11,253 nt of DNA from CAWVWF01 sp963933885 (GTDB lineage: Bacteria > Bacteroidota > Bacteroidia > Flavobacteriales_C > GCA-002722245), in assembly GCA_963933885.1 (NCBI GenBank), contig CAWVWF010000113.1, positions 1-11,253 on the forward strand, read 5' to 3'. A model generated the notes under the pieces. It made no database searches and was not told the origin of the DNA. It saw only the letters and a list, made by a program, of their open reading frames with translations. Shown here piece by piece: positions 1 to 7,498 of the stretch; the stretch's first letter is position 1; the number at the start of each line of letters is the position of its first letter. Both the position numbers and the translations under genes were made by a program.

Positions 1-158
1 ATTATAAAGATAATCCTAATTTAACTATTGTTGGAGAAAATGTTGGTGGTACACCTATGTATATGAGTCCTGAGCATATTTCAGAGTCTGATATTGATGC
101 AAAATCTGACATTTACAGTTTAGGAGTTGTTTTATGGCAAATGGTAAGGTTGAGTTAA
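1..158 (+). pseudogene. Fragment of a Ser/Thr protein kinase catalytic domain, cut at both ends
   Basis: Reading from position 3, the frame encodes the activation-segment end and following helix of a Hanks-type Ser/Thr kinase. Visible are GGTPMYMSPEH (P+1 loop and APE-type motif, here SPE) and then KSDIYSLGVVLWQM (subdomain IX, with the invariant Asp of the D-x-W/Y-S-x-G motif). The kinase sense ends at about position 143-146, and after four more codons (VRLS) the frame stops at 156-158. A full kinase would continue with roughly 90 residues of C-lobe. The N-lobe and catalytic loop would lie left of the window. At the break the sequence becomes the coding sequence of an SprB-repeat protein in another frame. 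Seen: the motifs and the abrupt stop. Inferred: this is a rearranged or chimeric junction, not a natural short kinase. Confidence 0.85.
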
Positions 159-3100
159 CAACTTCAGGAGGAGTTTCGCCATATTCATATTCTTGGAGTA
201 ATGGTGTAATAACGGTTGACAACTTATATGTTAGTGCAGGAACTTACAATGTTGATGTAAGAGATGCAAACAATTGTTTAGTTGCGGCTCTTTTAACGGT
301 TAATGAGGAAGGAAGTCCAACTGTACAGTCTGTAACGTCAAATCCTGTTCTTTGTAGCGGAGATGCTACAGGAAGTGTTGTTGTCGAAATAGAGAATGGA
401 GTTGCACCATATATTTATACTTGGAGTAATGGAGGGACAATGAATTCATTAGGTGATTTATCTAAGGGTATTTATACAATAAGTGTTTCAGATGCAAACA
501 ATTGTGTAGTTGATACATTTGTTGAAGTTCTAGAACCTGTAGCTTTATCAATTACAGAAATCGAAACTAAGCACGTAGCATGTTTTAATGGTGCAAATGG
601 TGAAATTGAAATAGATGTTGTAGGTGGGATTGGTACATACAATTACATATGGTCTAATAATTCTATTTCAAAAGATATAGCTTTAATAAAATCAGGTAAT
701 TATTCAGTGAGAGTAACTGATAGTAATAATTGTGAAGCTGATGCAAGCTTTGTAGTTAATCAAACAAGTGCAATTGGTATTGTTTCAACTGAGGTGAATC
801 CATTGTGTTACGGAGATACTACTGGTTCAATTATATTGAGCGTGATTGGAGGTAATGGGAATTACACTTACTTGTGGAATACAGGGGCAAATAGTAAAGA
901 TTTATTGTCTGTAGGGCAAGGTGGTTATACTGTTGAAGTAACAGATGAGAAGGGTTGTATTGACATACTTACAACATCAATTGAATTTCCTGAAGCATTA
1001 GCTTTAAGCATTCAAACTCAAGAGGCGACTTGTTTAAACAATAATGGAGTTGCTCAAGCAATTGTAACTGGAGGGATAGGAACTTATACTTATATCTGGA
1101 ATGGAACAATTGGCAATGATTTAAACCAAAACTTATTAGCAGGAACACATAGTCTAGATATTACTGATGAAAACGGGTGTTTGGTTAATAACAATTTCAC
1201 AATTACGGATAATGGTAATCCAGAATTAAAGAGTACAACAATAGTTCATGCGAATTGTAAGAAAAATGATGGTTCAATCAAGTTGTCGATCGAGAATGGA
1301 ACTGGACCATACACTTACCAATGGTATAATTTCGAATCAAACAACTCAAATAAATTAAATGATTTGTATGCTGGTGATTATACAGTAGAAGTAAGAGATG
1401 CTAATAACTGTTTATTGACTGAGGTTATTATTTTAAGTGATGTTGATGGTGTTTCTGCTCAAATTGATAATGTTAAGAATCCTTCTTTCTTTAACGCAAA
1501 CAATGGTTTTATAGAAACGATAGCAACTGGTGGTGAAATGCCTTACAGTTACTTGTGGAATGATTCATTAATACAAACAACTAGCAATGCAGGTAGTCTT
1601 AGAAGTGGTAATTACCAAATGATTGTTCAGGATGCTAACAACTGTTTTGATACTGTTGCAGCAAGCTTAATTAACCCTTTACCAATTATATTGTCTACTA
1701 AAACAGTAAGTGATGTTACATGTAGTGGATTTAACGATGGAGCGATTGAAATTGAGATTACAAATGGAGTACCTCCGTTTACTTTTGATTGGGATAATGG
1801 TGATTCTATAAAAGATATCTCAAGTTTAACTGCAGGTAGTTATAAAATTAACGTTTACGATGCTGTTGGTGGTTCGGCTGAAATGGTAGTTGAGGTTAAT
1901 CAACCACAAGCCTTACATGGTTCTGTTTCAAACGTAAATATGGTAACTTGTTTTGGATTTAATGATGGAAGTGCTGAAGTAATTGCAAGTAAAGGAACTT
2001 CACCTTATAAAATAACGTGGAGTAATTCTACTGCAGATTTTATTAATGATAATTTGATTGCAGATATATATTCTTATACGATTACTGATGCTAACAATTG
2101 TATTGTTTCGGATTCGTTAGAAATCGTACAGCCAAGTGAAATTAATATTGATTTCATTTCTACTTCAACGCATTGTAGTCATAATGATGGTTCAATACAA
2201 TCTGTTGTATCTGGAGGTATTCCAGGGTATACCTATTCTTGGAGTAACATGTCAACATTACACAATATCAATGATGTTTATAGTGGGGTTTACAGTTTGT
2301 TAGTAACTGATTCGAGAGGTTGTGAGATTTCTGATTCACTGGTAGTTAGTGATTTACCTGCAGGTGTGTTAAGTGTTAGTGTAATAGATTCGGTAAAATG
2401 TTATGGTGATGATTCAGGACAAGTTGAATTTGAAATGACTGGTGGGTTTGGAGATTTTTCATATTCTATAAACGGTGATTCGGTTCAGTTAAACCAGGTG
2501 TTCTCAAATTTAATTGCGAATGATTATATAGTAGAAGTTATAGATGCTGAAGGCTGTATAGTAACTGATAGCTTTGCAATTGGATCAGCAGCAAAAATTG
2601 ATGTAGTTATCAATACAGTTTCAGACACAACAATATGTTTTGGAAACTGCTTAGAATTAAGTGCTGATATTTCAGGAGGAATGGGGACATTTGAAACAAG
2701 TTGGGATACTAATGTGTTAGGAAACAATATTACAGTTTGTCCAGATTCAACAACGGTATATAACTTAGTTGTTAGCGATTCTAATAACTGTTCAGTAAAT
2801 GGAGGAAGAGTAAGAGTTAATGTTAAAGATCCAATTACATTATCAGCGATAGCTTCTCCATCACACATTTGCCCAGGTGATTCATCAACTATTAAAATAA
2901 CGGCCATTGGTGGTACAGGAACTTACACAATGTCTTGGTCGGATGATCAAAGTATTATCTCTGATACAAGATTTGTAGGGCCGGTTATAAGTACAACATA
3001 TGATGTTTTAGTTTCTGATGGTTGTACAACACCTTCACAATCTATATCGGTGAATATTGATGTGTATAATACACCTAATATGAGAATGACTTCGAATGTA

Positions 3101-3883
3101 AACGAAGGATGTGAAGGAGTTGTGATCGATTTAAATCATATTATAATTCCAGAACCGTATGCAGTACAGTATGAAATTAATGGACCTGATACCGTAATGA
3201 CGGGTGGAGAGGATGATGTTGCTGATTTCAGATACAACACAGCAGGTGCTTATGATATCACTATGAATATAGTAACAGAAGATGGTTGTAAGGATTCAAT
3301 AACTTTTGATGATTATATTACGATTTATCCAGTGCCAAATGCAGATTTCACATATTCGCCAGAAGATCCTTCTTACGTGAATTCTACAATTCAATTCTTC
3401 GATCAGTCTACTACACCTTTCGGAGAGAATGAATTATGGGAGTGGGAATTACAAAGTGCTGATTATTATATCGAGGCTGAAGGAGAAACGACAATTATTG
3501 AATTTCCTGATTCTGGAATGTATGAAACAACTTTAACTGTAACGAATAGTTATGGATGTGAAGATACTAAGGTTGTTAATGTAGAAGTGGAGGATTCATA
3601 CCTTTTCTATATTCCAAATGCCTTTACACCACAATCTGATGGTTTAAACGAGACTTTTGGTCCAATCACAAGAGGAGTAGATAATTCAACTTACAAATTC
3701 ACTGTATTTAATAGATGGGGAGAATTAATCTTCGAATCTACTTCACCAGAATATTGGTGGAATGGAGAATTAGAAAACGGAACTAAAGTACAAATGGATG
3801 CTTACGTTTGGGTTTGTAATTTCAGAAAGTCAACAGATCACAAGCAAGTTTCTTTAACAGGTACTGTTAGTGTTTTAAGATAA
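134..3883 (+). CDS. SprB-repeat, PKD-containing surface adhesin with type IX secretion C-terminal domain, 5' end missing
   Basis: This is the C-terminal 1,249 residues of a very large cell-surface protein. It contains about 13 tandem SprB-type repeats of roughly 75 residues (residues ~1-980), each with a C-x-G-x-x-x-G start, a GG-x-x-x-Y-x-Y-x-W core and a D-A-N-N-C or D-x-x-G-C end. Two PKD/Ig-like domains follow (~985-1155; the second starts near PNADFTYSP). The last ~94 residues (1156-1249) match the gliding motility-associated C-terminal domain (TIGR04131 type), with FYIPNAFTPQSDGLNE, FNRWGELIFES and a terminal VSLTGTVSVLR. By family knowledge this domain directs export by the type IX system (type B sorting) and surface attachment; SprB of Flavobacterium is a mobile gliding adhesin. 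The ATG at 134 is not a believable start: no signal peptide follows, and it falls inside a repeat (ANGKVEL matches the normal start of one). The true gene begins elsewhere; its upstream DNA here belongs to a kinase. Ligand unknown. Confidence 0.9.
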   Translation: MANGKVELTTSGGVSPYSYSWSNGVITVDNLYVSAGTYNVDVRDANNCLVAALLTVNEEGSPTVQSVTSNPVLCSGDATGSVVVEIENGVAPYIYTWSNGGTMNSLGDLSKGIYTISVSDANNCVVDTFVEVLEPVALSITEIETKHVACFNGANGEIEIDVVGGIGTYNYIWSNNSISKDIALIKSGNYSVRVTDSNNCEADASFVVNQTSAIGIVSTEVNPLCYGDTTGSIILSVIGGNGNYTYLWNTGANSKDLLSVGQGGYTVEVTDEKGCIDILTTSIEFPEALALSIQTQEATCLNNNGVAQAIVTGGIGTYTYIWNGTIGNDLNQNLLAGTHSLDITDENGCLVNNNFTITDNGNPELKSTTIVHANCKKNDGSIKLSIENGTGPYTYQWYNFESNNSNKLNDLYAGDYTVEVRDANNCLLTEVIILSDVDGVSAQIDNVKNPSFFNANNGFIETIATGGEMPYSYLWNDSLIQTTSNAGSLRSGNYQMIVQDANNCFDTVAASLINPLPIILSTKTVSDVTCSGFNDGAIEIEITNGVPPFTFDWDNGDSIKDISSLTAGSYKINVYDAVGGSAEMVVEVNQPQALHGSVSNVNMVTCFGFNDGSAEVIASKGTSPYKITWSNSTADFINDNLIADIYSYTITDANNCIVSDSLEIVQPSEINIDFISTSTHCSHNDGSIQSVVSGGIPGYTYSWSNMSTLHNINDVYSGVYSLLVTDSRGCEISDSLVVSDLPAGVLSVSVIDSVKCYGDDSGQVEFEMTGGFGDFSYSINGDSVQLNQVFSNLIANDYIVEVIDAEGCIVTDSFAIGSAAKIDVVINTVSDTTICFGNCLELSADISGGMGTFETSWDTNVLGNNITVCPDSTTVYNLVVSDSNNCSVNGGRVRVNVKDPITLSAIASPSHICPGDSSTIKITAIGGTGTYTMSWSDDQSIISDTRFVGPVISTTYDVLVSDGCTTPSQSISVNIDVYNTPNMRMTSNVNEGCEGVVIDLNHIIIPEPYAVQYEINGPDTVMTGGEDDVADFRYNTAGAYDITMNIVTEDGCKDSITFDDYITIYPVPNADFTYSPEDPSYVNSTIQFFDQSTTPFGENELWEWELQSADYYIEAEGETTIIEFPDSGMYETTLTVTNSYGCEDTKVVNVEVEDSYLFYIPNAFTPQSDGLNETFGPITRGVDNSTYKFTVFNRWGELIFESTSPEYWWNGELENGTKVQMDAYVWVCNFRKSTDHKQVSLTGTVSVLR
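137..3080 (+). repeat. Tandem SprB-repeat array, about 13 diverged units of ~225 bp
   Basis: Repeat units are recognisable at protein level every ~70-80 codons, each closing on a D-A/S-N-N-C or D-x-x-G-C motif. At DNA level only short cores remain alike: gatgcaaacaattgt occurs identically at 263-277 and 491-505, with close variants in later units (for example the DANNC codons near 1398, 1632 and 2086). The first unit is incomplete on its left side because of the junction at ~136-146. The last two units (from about residue 850) lose the canonical W-S-N-G core and look more like generic Ig-like domains, grading into the PKD region. Confidence 0.85.
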
Positions 3884-3947
3884 ATTCTTGCGTAATGAAT
3901 CAGACCCGTGGTAAGGTCTAATTCTATATTTCGTAGGTATGTGGGGT

Positions 3948-3972
3948 GAGGTCGTTAGTTTCTAGCGACCTC
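3948..3972 (+). terminator. Hairpin after the adhesin gene, probable terminator
   Basis: An 11-bp stem (gaggtcgttag pairing with ctagcgacctc, one G-U pair) closes a TTT loop, 65 bp after the adhesin stop. The run after it (ttaacatgtta) is a short palindrome, not a clean T tract, so it may terminate weakly or act as an mRNA 3'-end stabiliser. A weaker 5-bp hairpin (agacc/ggtct, 3902-3919) precedes it. The rest of the 3884-4045 gap shows no gene and no clear promoter match. Confidence 0.55.
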
Positions 3973-4045
3973 TTAACATGTTAAATAAAACCGTTTAACC
4001 ATAACCATTCAAAAGAAATTCCCGTTATTCAATTAAAACGAAAAC

Positions 4046-5050
4046 ATGTTAGAGCAATTTATAAAAGGATTACCGAAAGTTGAATTACACTTACACATAG
4101 AAGGAACATTCGAACCTGAGTTAATGTTTGAAATTGCGGAAAGAAATAATAAAACACTCAAATTTGAAAGTGTTAAAGCCTTAAAAGAAGCTTATGATTT
4201 CAATAACCTTCAAGAGTTTTTAGATATATACTACGAAGGTGCTGGTGTTCTAATCGAAGAACAAGATTTTTATGATTTAACATGGGCTTATCTAGAAAAG
4301 ATAAAAACTGATAATGTTGTACACACTGAAATATTCTTCGATCCTCAAACACATACAAGTAGAGGTGTTCCTTTTGAAAAAGTAGTAAACGGAATTTCAA
4401 GAGCATTAAATGATGGTAAAGAAAAACTAGGTATTTCATCTTTTTTAATCATGTGTTTCTTAAGACATCTTGATGAAGCGGATGCAATTAAAACACTAGA
4501 GGAAGCTATACCATTTAAAGATAAAATAATAGGCGTGGGGTTAGATTCTTCAGAAGTTGGAAACCCACCATCAAAATTCCACAATGTTTTCAGTATGGCT
4601 AAAGATGAAGGCTTTTTAACTGTTGCGCATGCAGGTGAAGAAGGTCCGTCGGAATACGTTTGGGAAGCGTTAGAGCTTTTGGATGTTGATCGATTGGATC
4701 ATGGTAACCGATCTTTAGATGATGAGGAGTTGGTTGATCTAATAAGAGATAAGAATATGGCGCTTACCATTTGTCCGCTTTCAAATCTTAAATTAAAAGT
4801 TGTTGAAAAGTTAGAAGATCACAATCTTAAAGAAATGCTTGATTTGAATCTATTGGCAACTGTTAACTCAGATGATCCAGCTTATTTTGGAGGATATATG
4901 AATGATAACTTTATTGCAATTACAAATGCACTAAACCTTTCAAAAGAAGATTTAATTAAATTATCGAGAAATGGAGTGGAAGCTAGTTTCTTAAAATCTG
5001 AACAAAAAGAAATTCTGTACGAGAAACTGGAAGAGTACTTAAAAAAATAG
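4046..5050 (+). CDS. Adenine deaminase, type 2 (adenosine/adenine deaminase family)
   Basis: This 334-residue metal-dependent hydrolase is of normal full length for the family. Zinc and catalytic residues are all present: H15 and H17 (ELHLHIEG), H195 with E198 (HAGEEG), H219 (LDHG) and D276/D277 (NSDDPAYFGG). Several features fit the adenine deaminase subfamily (Aah1-like, adenine to hypoxanthine plus ammonia) better than true adenosine deaminase. The first motif ends in EG-T-x-E-P-E-L rather than the D-G of classic Add. Also present are EIFFDPQTHTSRG (residues 95-107), EGPSEYVWEALELL, and a C-terminal R-N-x-x-E-A-S-F-L. The role is cytoplasmic purine salvage. The ATG at 4046 puts the first metal motif at residue 15, as expected. 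It stands alone, with a strong terminator just downstream. Substrate (adenine versus adenosine) is inferred from motifs only. Confidence 0.88.
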   Translation: MLEQFIKGLPKVELHLHIEGTFEPELMFEIAERNNKTLKFESVKALKEAYDFNNLQEFLDIYYEGAGVLIEEQDFYDLTWAYLEKIKTDNVVHTEIFFDPQTHTSRGVPFEKVVNGISRALNDGKEKLGISSFLIMCFLRHLDEADAIKTLEEAIPFKDKIIGVGLDSSEVGNPPSKFHNVFSMAKDEGFLTVAHAGEEGPSEYVWEALELLDVDRLDHGNRSLDDEELVDLIRDKNMALTICPLSNLKLKVVEKLEDHNLKEMLDLNLLATVNSDDPAYFGGYMNDNFIAITNALNLSKEDLIKLSRNGVEASFLKSEQKEILYEKLEEYLKK

Positions 5051-5058
5051 AATAAAAG

Positions 5059-5092
5059 AAAAGGGAGTTTAGTTTTACTAAACTCCCTTTTT
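5059..5092. terminator. Bidirectional intrinsic terminator between the deaminase gene and trxB
   Basis: A perfect 14-bp stem (aaaagggagtttag with ctaaactccctttt) closes a TTTTA loop. It is flanked by A-rich sequence on the left and T-rich sequence on the right, so it has a U tract on either transcript. It sits 8 bp after the deaminase stop and 3 bp from the trxB stop, and so serves both convergent genes. Confidence 0.93.
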
Positions 5093-5095
5093 AAT

Positions 5096-6034
5096 TTAAT
5101 TATGTTCTAAGTCTGCTAAAAATCTTTCAGCATCTAAAGCAGCCATACAACCTGTACCAGCAGCAGTAATTGCTTGTTTATAAATTTTATCAGCACAATC
5201 ACCCGCAGCATATACACCTGGGATGTTTGTAGCAGTAGTTCCCGGAGTAACTTCTAAATAACCAACTTCATCCATGTCAAGTTGACCTTTGAAAATGTCC
5301 GTGTTAGGCTTGTGTCCTATCGCCAAGAAAAACCCAGTTGCATCTATAGTAGCTTCTTGGTTTGTAATGTTGTTTTTAATTCTAATACCTTCAACGGCAT
5401 GTTCTCCTAAAACCTCTACAGTTTCATGATTAAACATAACTTCAATGTTATCAGTATTCATTGTTCTATGTGCCATTATCTTAGAAGCTCTAAATTCAGG
5501 CTTTCTAACTAATAATGTTACTTTCTTACAAAGCTTAGCTAAATACATAGCCTCTTCACAAGCAGAATCTCCAGCTCCAACAACTACAACGTCTTCACCT
5601 TTGTAAAAGAAACCATCACAAACAGCACATGCAGAAACACCTCCTGATTTTAATCTTTCTTCTGATTCTAAACCTAACCATTTAGCAGATGCTCCTGTTG
5701 AAATAATAATAGTATCAGCAGTGATTTCAGCTTTATCTTCTATTAAAACTCTTTTTGGAGTTTCGTTTAAAAATGCTTCAGTAACTAAACCATCTCTGAT
5801 GTCAGTTCCAAACCTTTCTGCTTGAGCTTTTAATTGAATCATCATCTCTGGACCTTGAATTCCTTCAGGGTAACCAGGGAAGTTTTCAACTTCTGTAGTT
5901 TCCATTAATTGTCCACCAGGTTGTAAACCAACATACATCATTGGTTTCATCTCTGCTCTTGCAGCATATATAGCAGCAGTATATCCAGCTGGACCACTAC
6001 CTATAATTAAACATTCTACGTGTTCTTTGATCAT
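5096..6034 (-). CDS. trxB: Thioredoxin-disulfide reductase
   Basis: This 312-residue flavoprotein is the usual size for low-molecular-weight bacterial TrxB. In order it shows: an FAD dinucleotide fold GSGPAG (12-17); the FAD-binding segment PGGQLMETTEVENFPG (39-54); the redox-active C-A-V-C pair (C136, C139) followed by D140; the NADPH-binding fold GAGDSA (153-158); the basic NADPH-phosphate segment VRKPEFRAS (176-184), matching the R-R/K-x-x-x-R-A pattern of TrxB; and the second FAD motif GVYAAGDC (273-280). It transfers electrons from NADPH to thioredoxin in the cytoplasm. The ATG at 6034 places the first glycine motif at residue 12, as expected. It is monocistronic, convergent with the deaminase gene and divergent from the TPR gene. 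Confidence 0.96.
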   Translation of the reverse strand: MIKEHVECLIIGSGPAGYTAAIYAARAEMKPMMYVGLQPGGQLMETTEVENFPGYPEGIQGPEMMIQLKAQAERFGTDIRDGLVTEAFLNETPKRVLIEDKAEITADTIIISTGASAKWLGLESEERLKSGGVSACAVCDGFFYKGEDVVVVGAGDSACEEAMYLAKLCKKVTLLVRKPEFRASKIMAHRTMNTDNIEVMFNHETVEVLGEHAVEGIRIKNNITNQEATIDATGFFLAIGHKPNTDIFKGQLDMDEVGYLEVTPGTTATNIPGVYAAGDCADKIYKQAITAAGTGCMAALDAERFLADLEHN

Positions 6035-6161
6035 AATCTTTGCGTATTTACTTCAAAAATAAATGTAATAAAACACAACTCAGAATAAACTTATTAACCA
6101 TTGGTTTATATCTTTATAAAAGAAATTTATATTGCACTTTTAATTGGTTGAATTTTTTTGG

Positions 6162-6169
6162 CAAACGTA
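6162..6169 (-). promoter_or_regulatory. Possible -7 promoter element for trxB
   Basis: On the minus strand the sequence TACGTTTG matches the Bacteroidota -7 consensus TAnnTTTG exactly, about 130 bp before the trxB start. A TTG lies too close upstream to be a normal -33 box, so support is partial. A second candidate, TATTTTTG, lies nearer to trxB, but its TTG spacing is only about 14 bp. For the divergent TPR gene only an imperfect match (TATTTTG at 6209-6215, with TTG at 6181-6183) is visible. Nothing else stands out in the 6035-6239 intergenic region. Confidence 0.35.
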
Positions 6170-6239
6170 TTGTAACCAAATTGAAAATTAGCGTATAAGC
6201 TAGAGAACTATTTTGAACGACTTATAATAATATACGAAG

Positions 6240-7451
6240 ATGAAAAAGATAATACTTTCAGTTGCATTTTTAGGAATGATGATTTCAGCAAATGCACAGT
6301 GTGGATCTGTAGGGGCAGGAATGAGAGCTTTAACTCAAGATAAAATTGCAGAAGCAAAAACATTATTTGAAAAAGCAGGACAGGAAATAAAGGCTGCAGA
6401 AGCAAAAAAAGAGGAGTTAGACGCTAAATGTTATGCAAGATACTATTACGGAAGTGGAGCTGCAGTTTTACAGGAATATCAAACTCAACCTGCATTAGAC
6501 TTAGTTTCTAAAATTTCTCTACTTAATAAGTCGGAAGGGTTCTTTACTCAGTTTTTCGAATTGGATTACGAAGACAAATCATACAGAGCAAAAGCAATTA
6601 CAGATTTAGAAGCTGTTGCAAACAGACAAAAAGAGGTTGCTTACGATTATTTCCAAAGTGGTGATTACGAAACAGCATTTGGATTATTTGAAAAATGTTT
6701 ACTTAACAAATCAAAATTAGGAGTAGCACATCTAGATTTACATGCTTATAAGAGTGCTTCAATTACAGCTTCAAGAATAGGAGAATATGATAAGGCTTTA
6801 AAGTACAACGAGGCTTTAATTCAGAATCCAACTTTAAAGGTTGGTCCAGAAGTAAACAAACAAGATAAAAACTTAACTAGAAAAGCTGAATTATTGGGAA
6901 GCTTAGGTAGAACTGAAGAGGCTTTAAAAGTTTTAGATTCTGCGAAAGTCCTTTTCCCAGAAAATTCAGGAATAGAATTACAACAATTAAGAATTTTCAT
7001 GGATGCCAACGATAATGATGGTGCTATTGATGTTCTTGAAAGTTTGACTAAGAAAATTACAGACCGTGATGATTTGTTTTTAATTATGGGACAGATTTAT
7101 AGCGAGAGAGGAGAAACTGAAAAAAGTTATGAAGCATACAAGCAAGCTTTAAGTGTAAATGCAGAAAGTATCAATGCATTATATGGAATGGGAGCTTATT
7201 ATGTAAACAAGTCTAACGAATATGTTCAGAATCTTAACAATGTTGGTTCATCTGAATCTGATAATGCAGCAAAGGCAAATATAATCGTTGAAAGAAATAA
7301 GAACTTTGATAAGGCCATTCATTATTTCGATATGCTATTACTAGTTGATCCAAAAGATAGATCTACTTTAAATGCATTGAAGAAAATTTATGAGACTAAA
7401 GAAGATAAAGTAAAAGTTGAAGAAATTAATCAAAAGCTTATGGCTGATTAA
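6240..7451 (+). CDS. Secreted/periplasmic TPR-repeat protein of unknown function
   Basis: The 403-residue protein starts with a clear Sec signal peptide: KK, a hydrophobic core (residues 4-15), then S-A-N-A-Q with likely cleavage after A19. C21 is not preceded by a lipobox, so a lipoprotein is unlikely. The mature part is helical with several tetratricopeptide units. The clearest are around residues 138-160 (A-Y-D-Y-F-x-S-G-D-Y-E-T-A), 172-200 (G-E-Y-D-K-A-L-K-Y-N-E-A), 213-240 (L-G-R-T-E-E-A-L) and 278-310 (Y-S-E-R-G-E-T-E-K-S-Y-E-A-Y-K-Q-A-L). A last unit near residue 355 holds D-K-A-I-H-Y-F-D-M-L-L-L-V-D-P. TPRs usually scaffold protein-protein contacts; the partner is not evident here. 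It is a single gene transcribed away from trxB and closed by a strong terminator. It is probably a conserved envelope protein of Flavobacteriales, but no specific name can be given. Confidence 0.85.
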   Translation: MKKIILSVAFLGMMISANAQCGSVGAGMRALTQDKIAEAKTLFEKAGQEIKAAEAKKEELDAKCYARYYYGSGAAVLQEYQTQPALDLVSKISLLNKSEGFFTQFFELDYEDKSYRAKAITDLEAVANRQKEVAYDYFQSGDYETAFGLFEKCLLNKSKLGVAHLDLHAYKSASITASRIGEYDKALKYNEALIQNPTLKVGPEVNKQDKNLTRKAELLGSLGRTEEALKVLDSAKVLFPENSGIELQQLRIFMDANDNDGAIDVLESLTKKITDRDDLFLIMGQIYSERGETEKSYEAYKQALSVNAESINALYGMGAYYVNKSNEYVQNLNNVGSSESDNAAKANIIVERNKNFDKAIHYFDMLLLVDPKDRSTLNALKKIYETKEDKVKVEEINQKLMAD

Positions 7452-7472
7452 TCTAAAAAACAATAGTAAATT

Positions 7473-7498
7473 AGCGCTCCAAACGGAGCGCTTTTTTT
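7473..7498 (+). terminator. Strong intrinsic terminator of the TPR gene, touching the next start codon
   Basis: A perfect 8-bp G+C-rich stem (agcgctcc with ggagcgct, loop AAAC) is followed by seven T residues at 7492-7498. It begins 21 bp after the TPR stop codon. The ATG of the next gene begins at 7499, immediately after the T run, so the terminator fills the entire expected leader of that gene. Confidence 0.94.

Noticed and set aside
134..136. ATG as the true start of the adhesin
   Set aside because: It lies in sequence shared with the kinase frame, is followed by mid-repeat sequence and has no signal peptide, although the protein must be exported. It is only the first ATG after the join.
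263..505. CRISPR-like or simple DNA repeats in the adhesin gene
   Set aside because: The repeated gatgcaaacaattgt cores are codons for the conserved DANNC motif of SprB repeats; spacing and frame follow the protein repeat, not a CRISPR array.
2524..2907. Open frame of 127 codons on the minus strand inside the adhesin
   Set aside because: It lies opposite clear SprB repeats, its composition mirrors the repeats, and it has no recognisable domain.
4200..4584. Two overlapping minus-strand open frames inside the deaminase gene
   Set aside because: The plus-strand enzyme has all its catalytic motifs in this stretch; these frames are antisense by-products.
6240..6305. Lipoprotein signal peptide on the TPR protein (C21)
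   Set aside because: The residues before C21 are A-N-A-Q, without the L-x-(A/G)-C lipobox; Sec cleavage after A19 is more likely.
6208..6405. Minus-strand open frame across the start of the TPR gene
   Set aside because: Its leucine/phenylalanine-rich product is the antisense of the TPR signal peptide and Lys/Glu-rich helices; no independent support.
6821..7009. Minus-strand open frame of 62 codons inside the TPR gene
   Set aside because: Fully inside a well-supported gene, no domain, no plausible leader.
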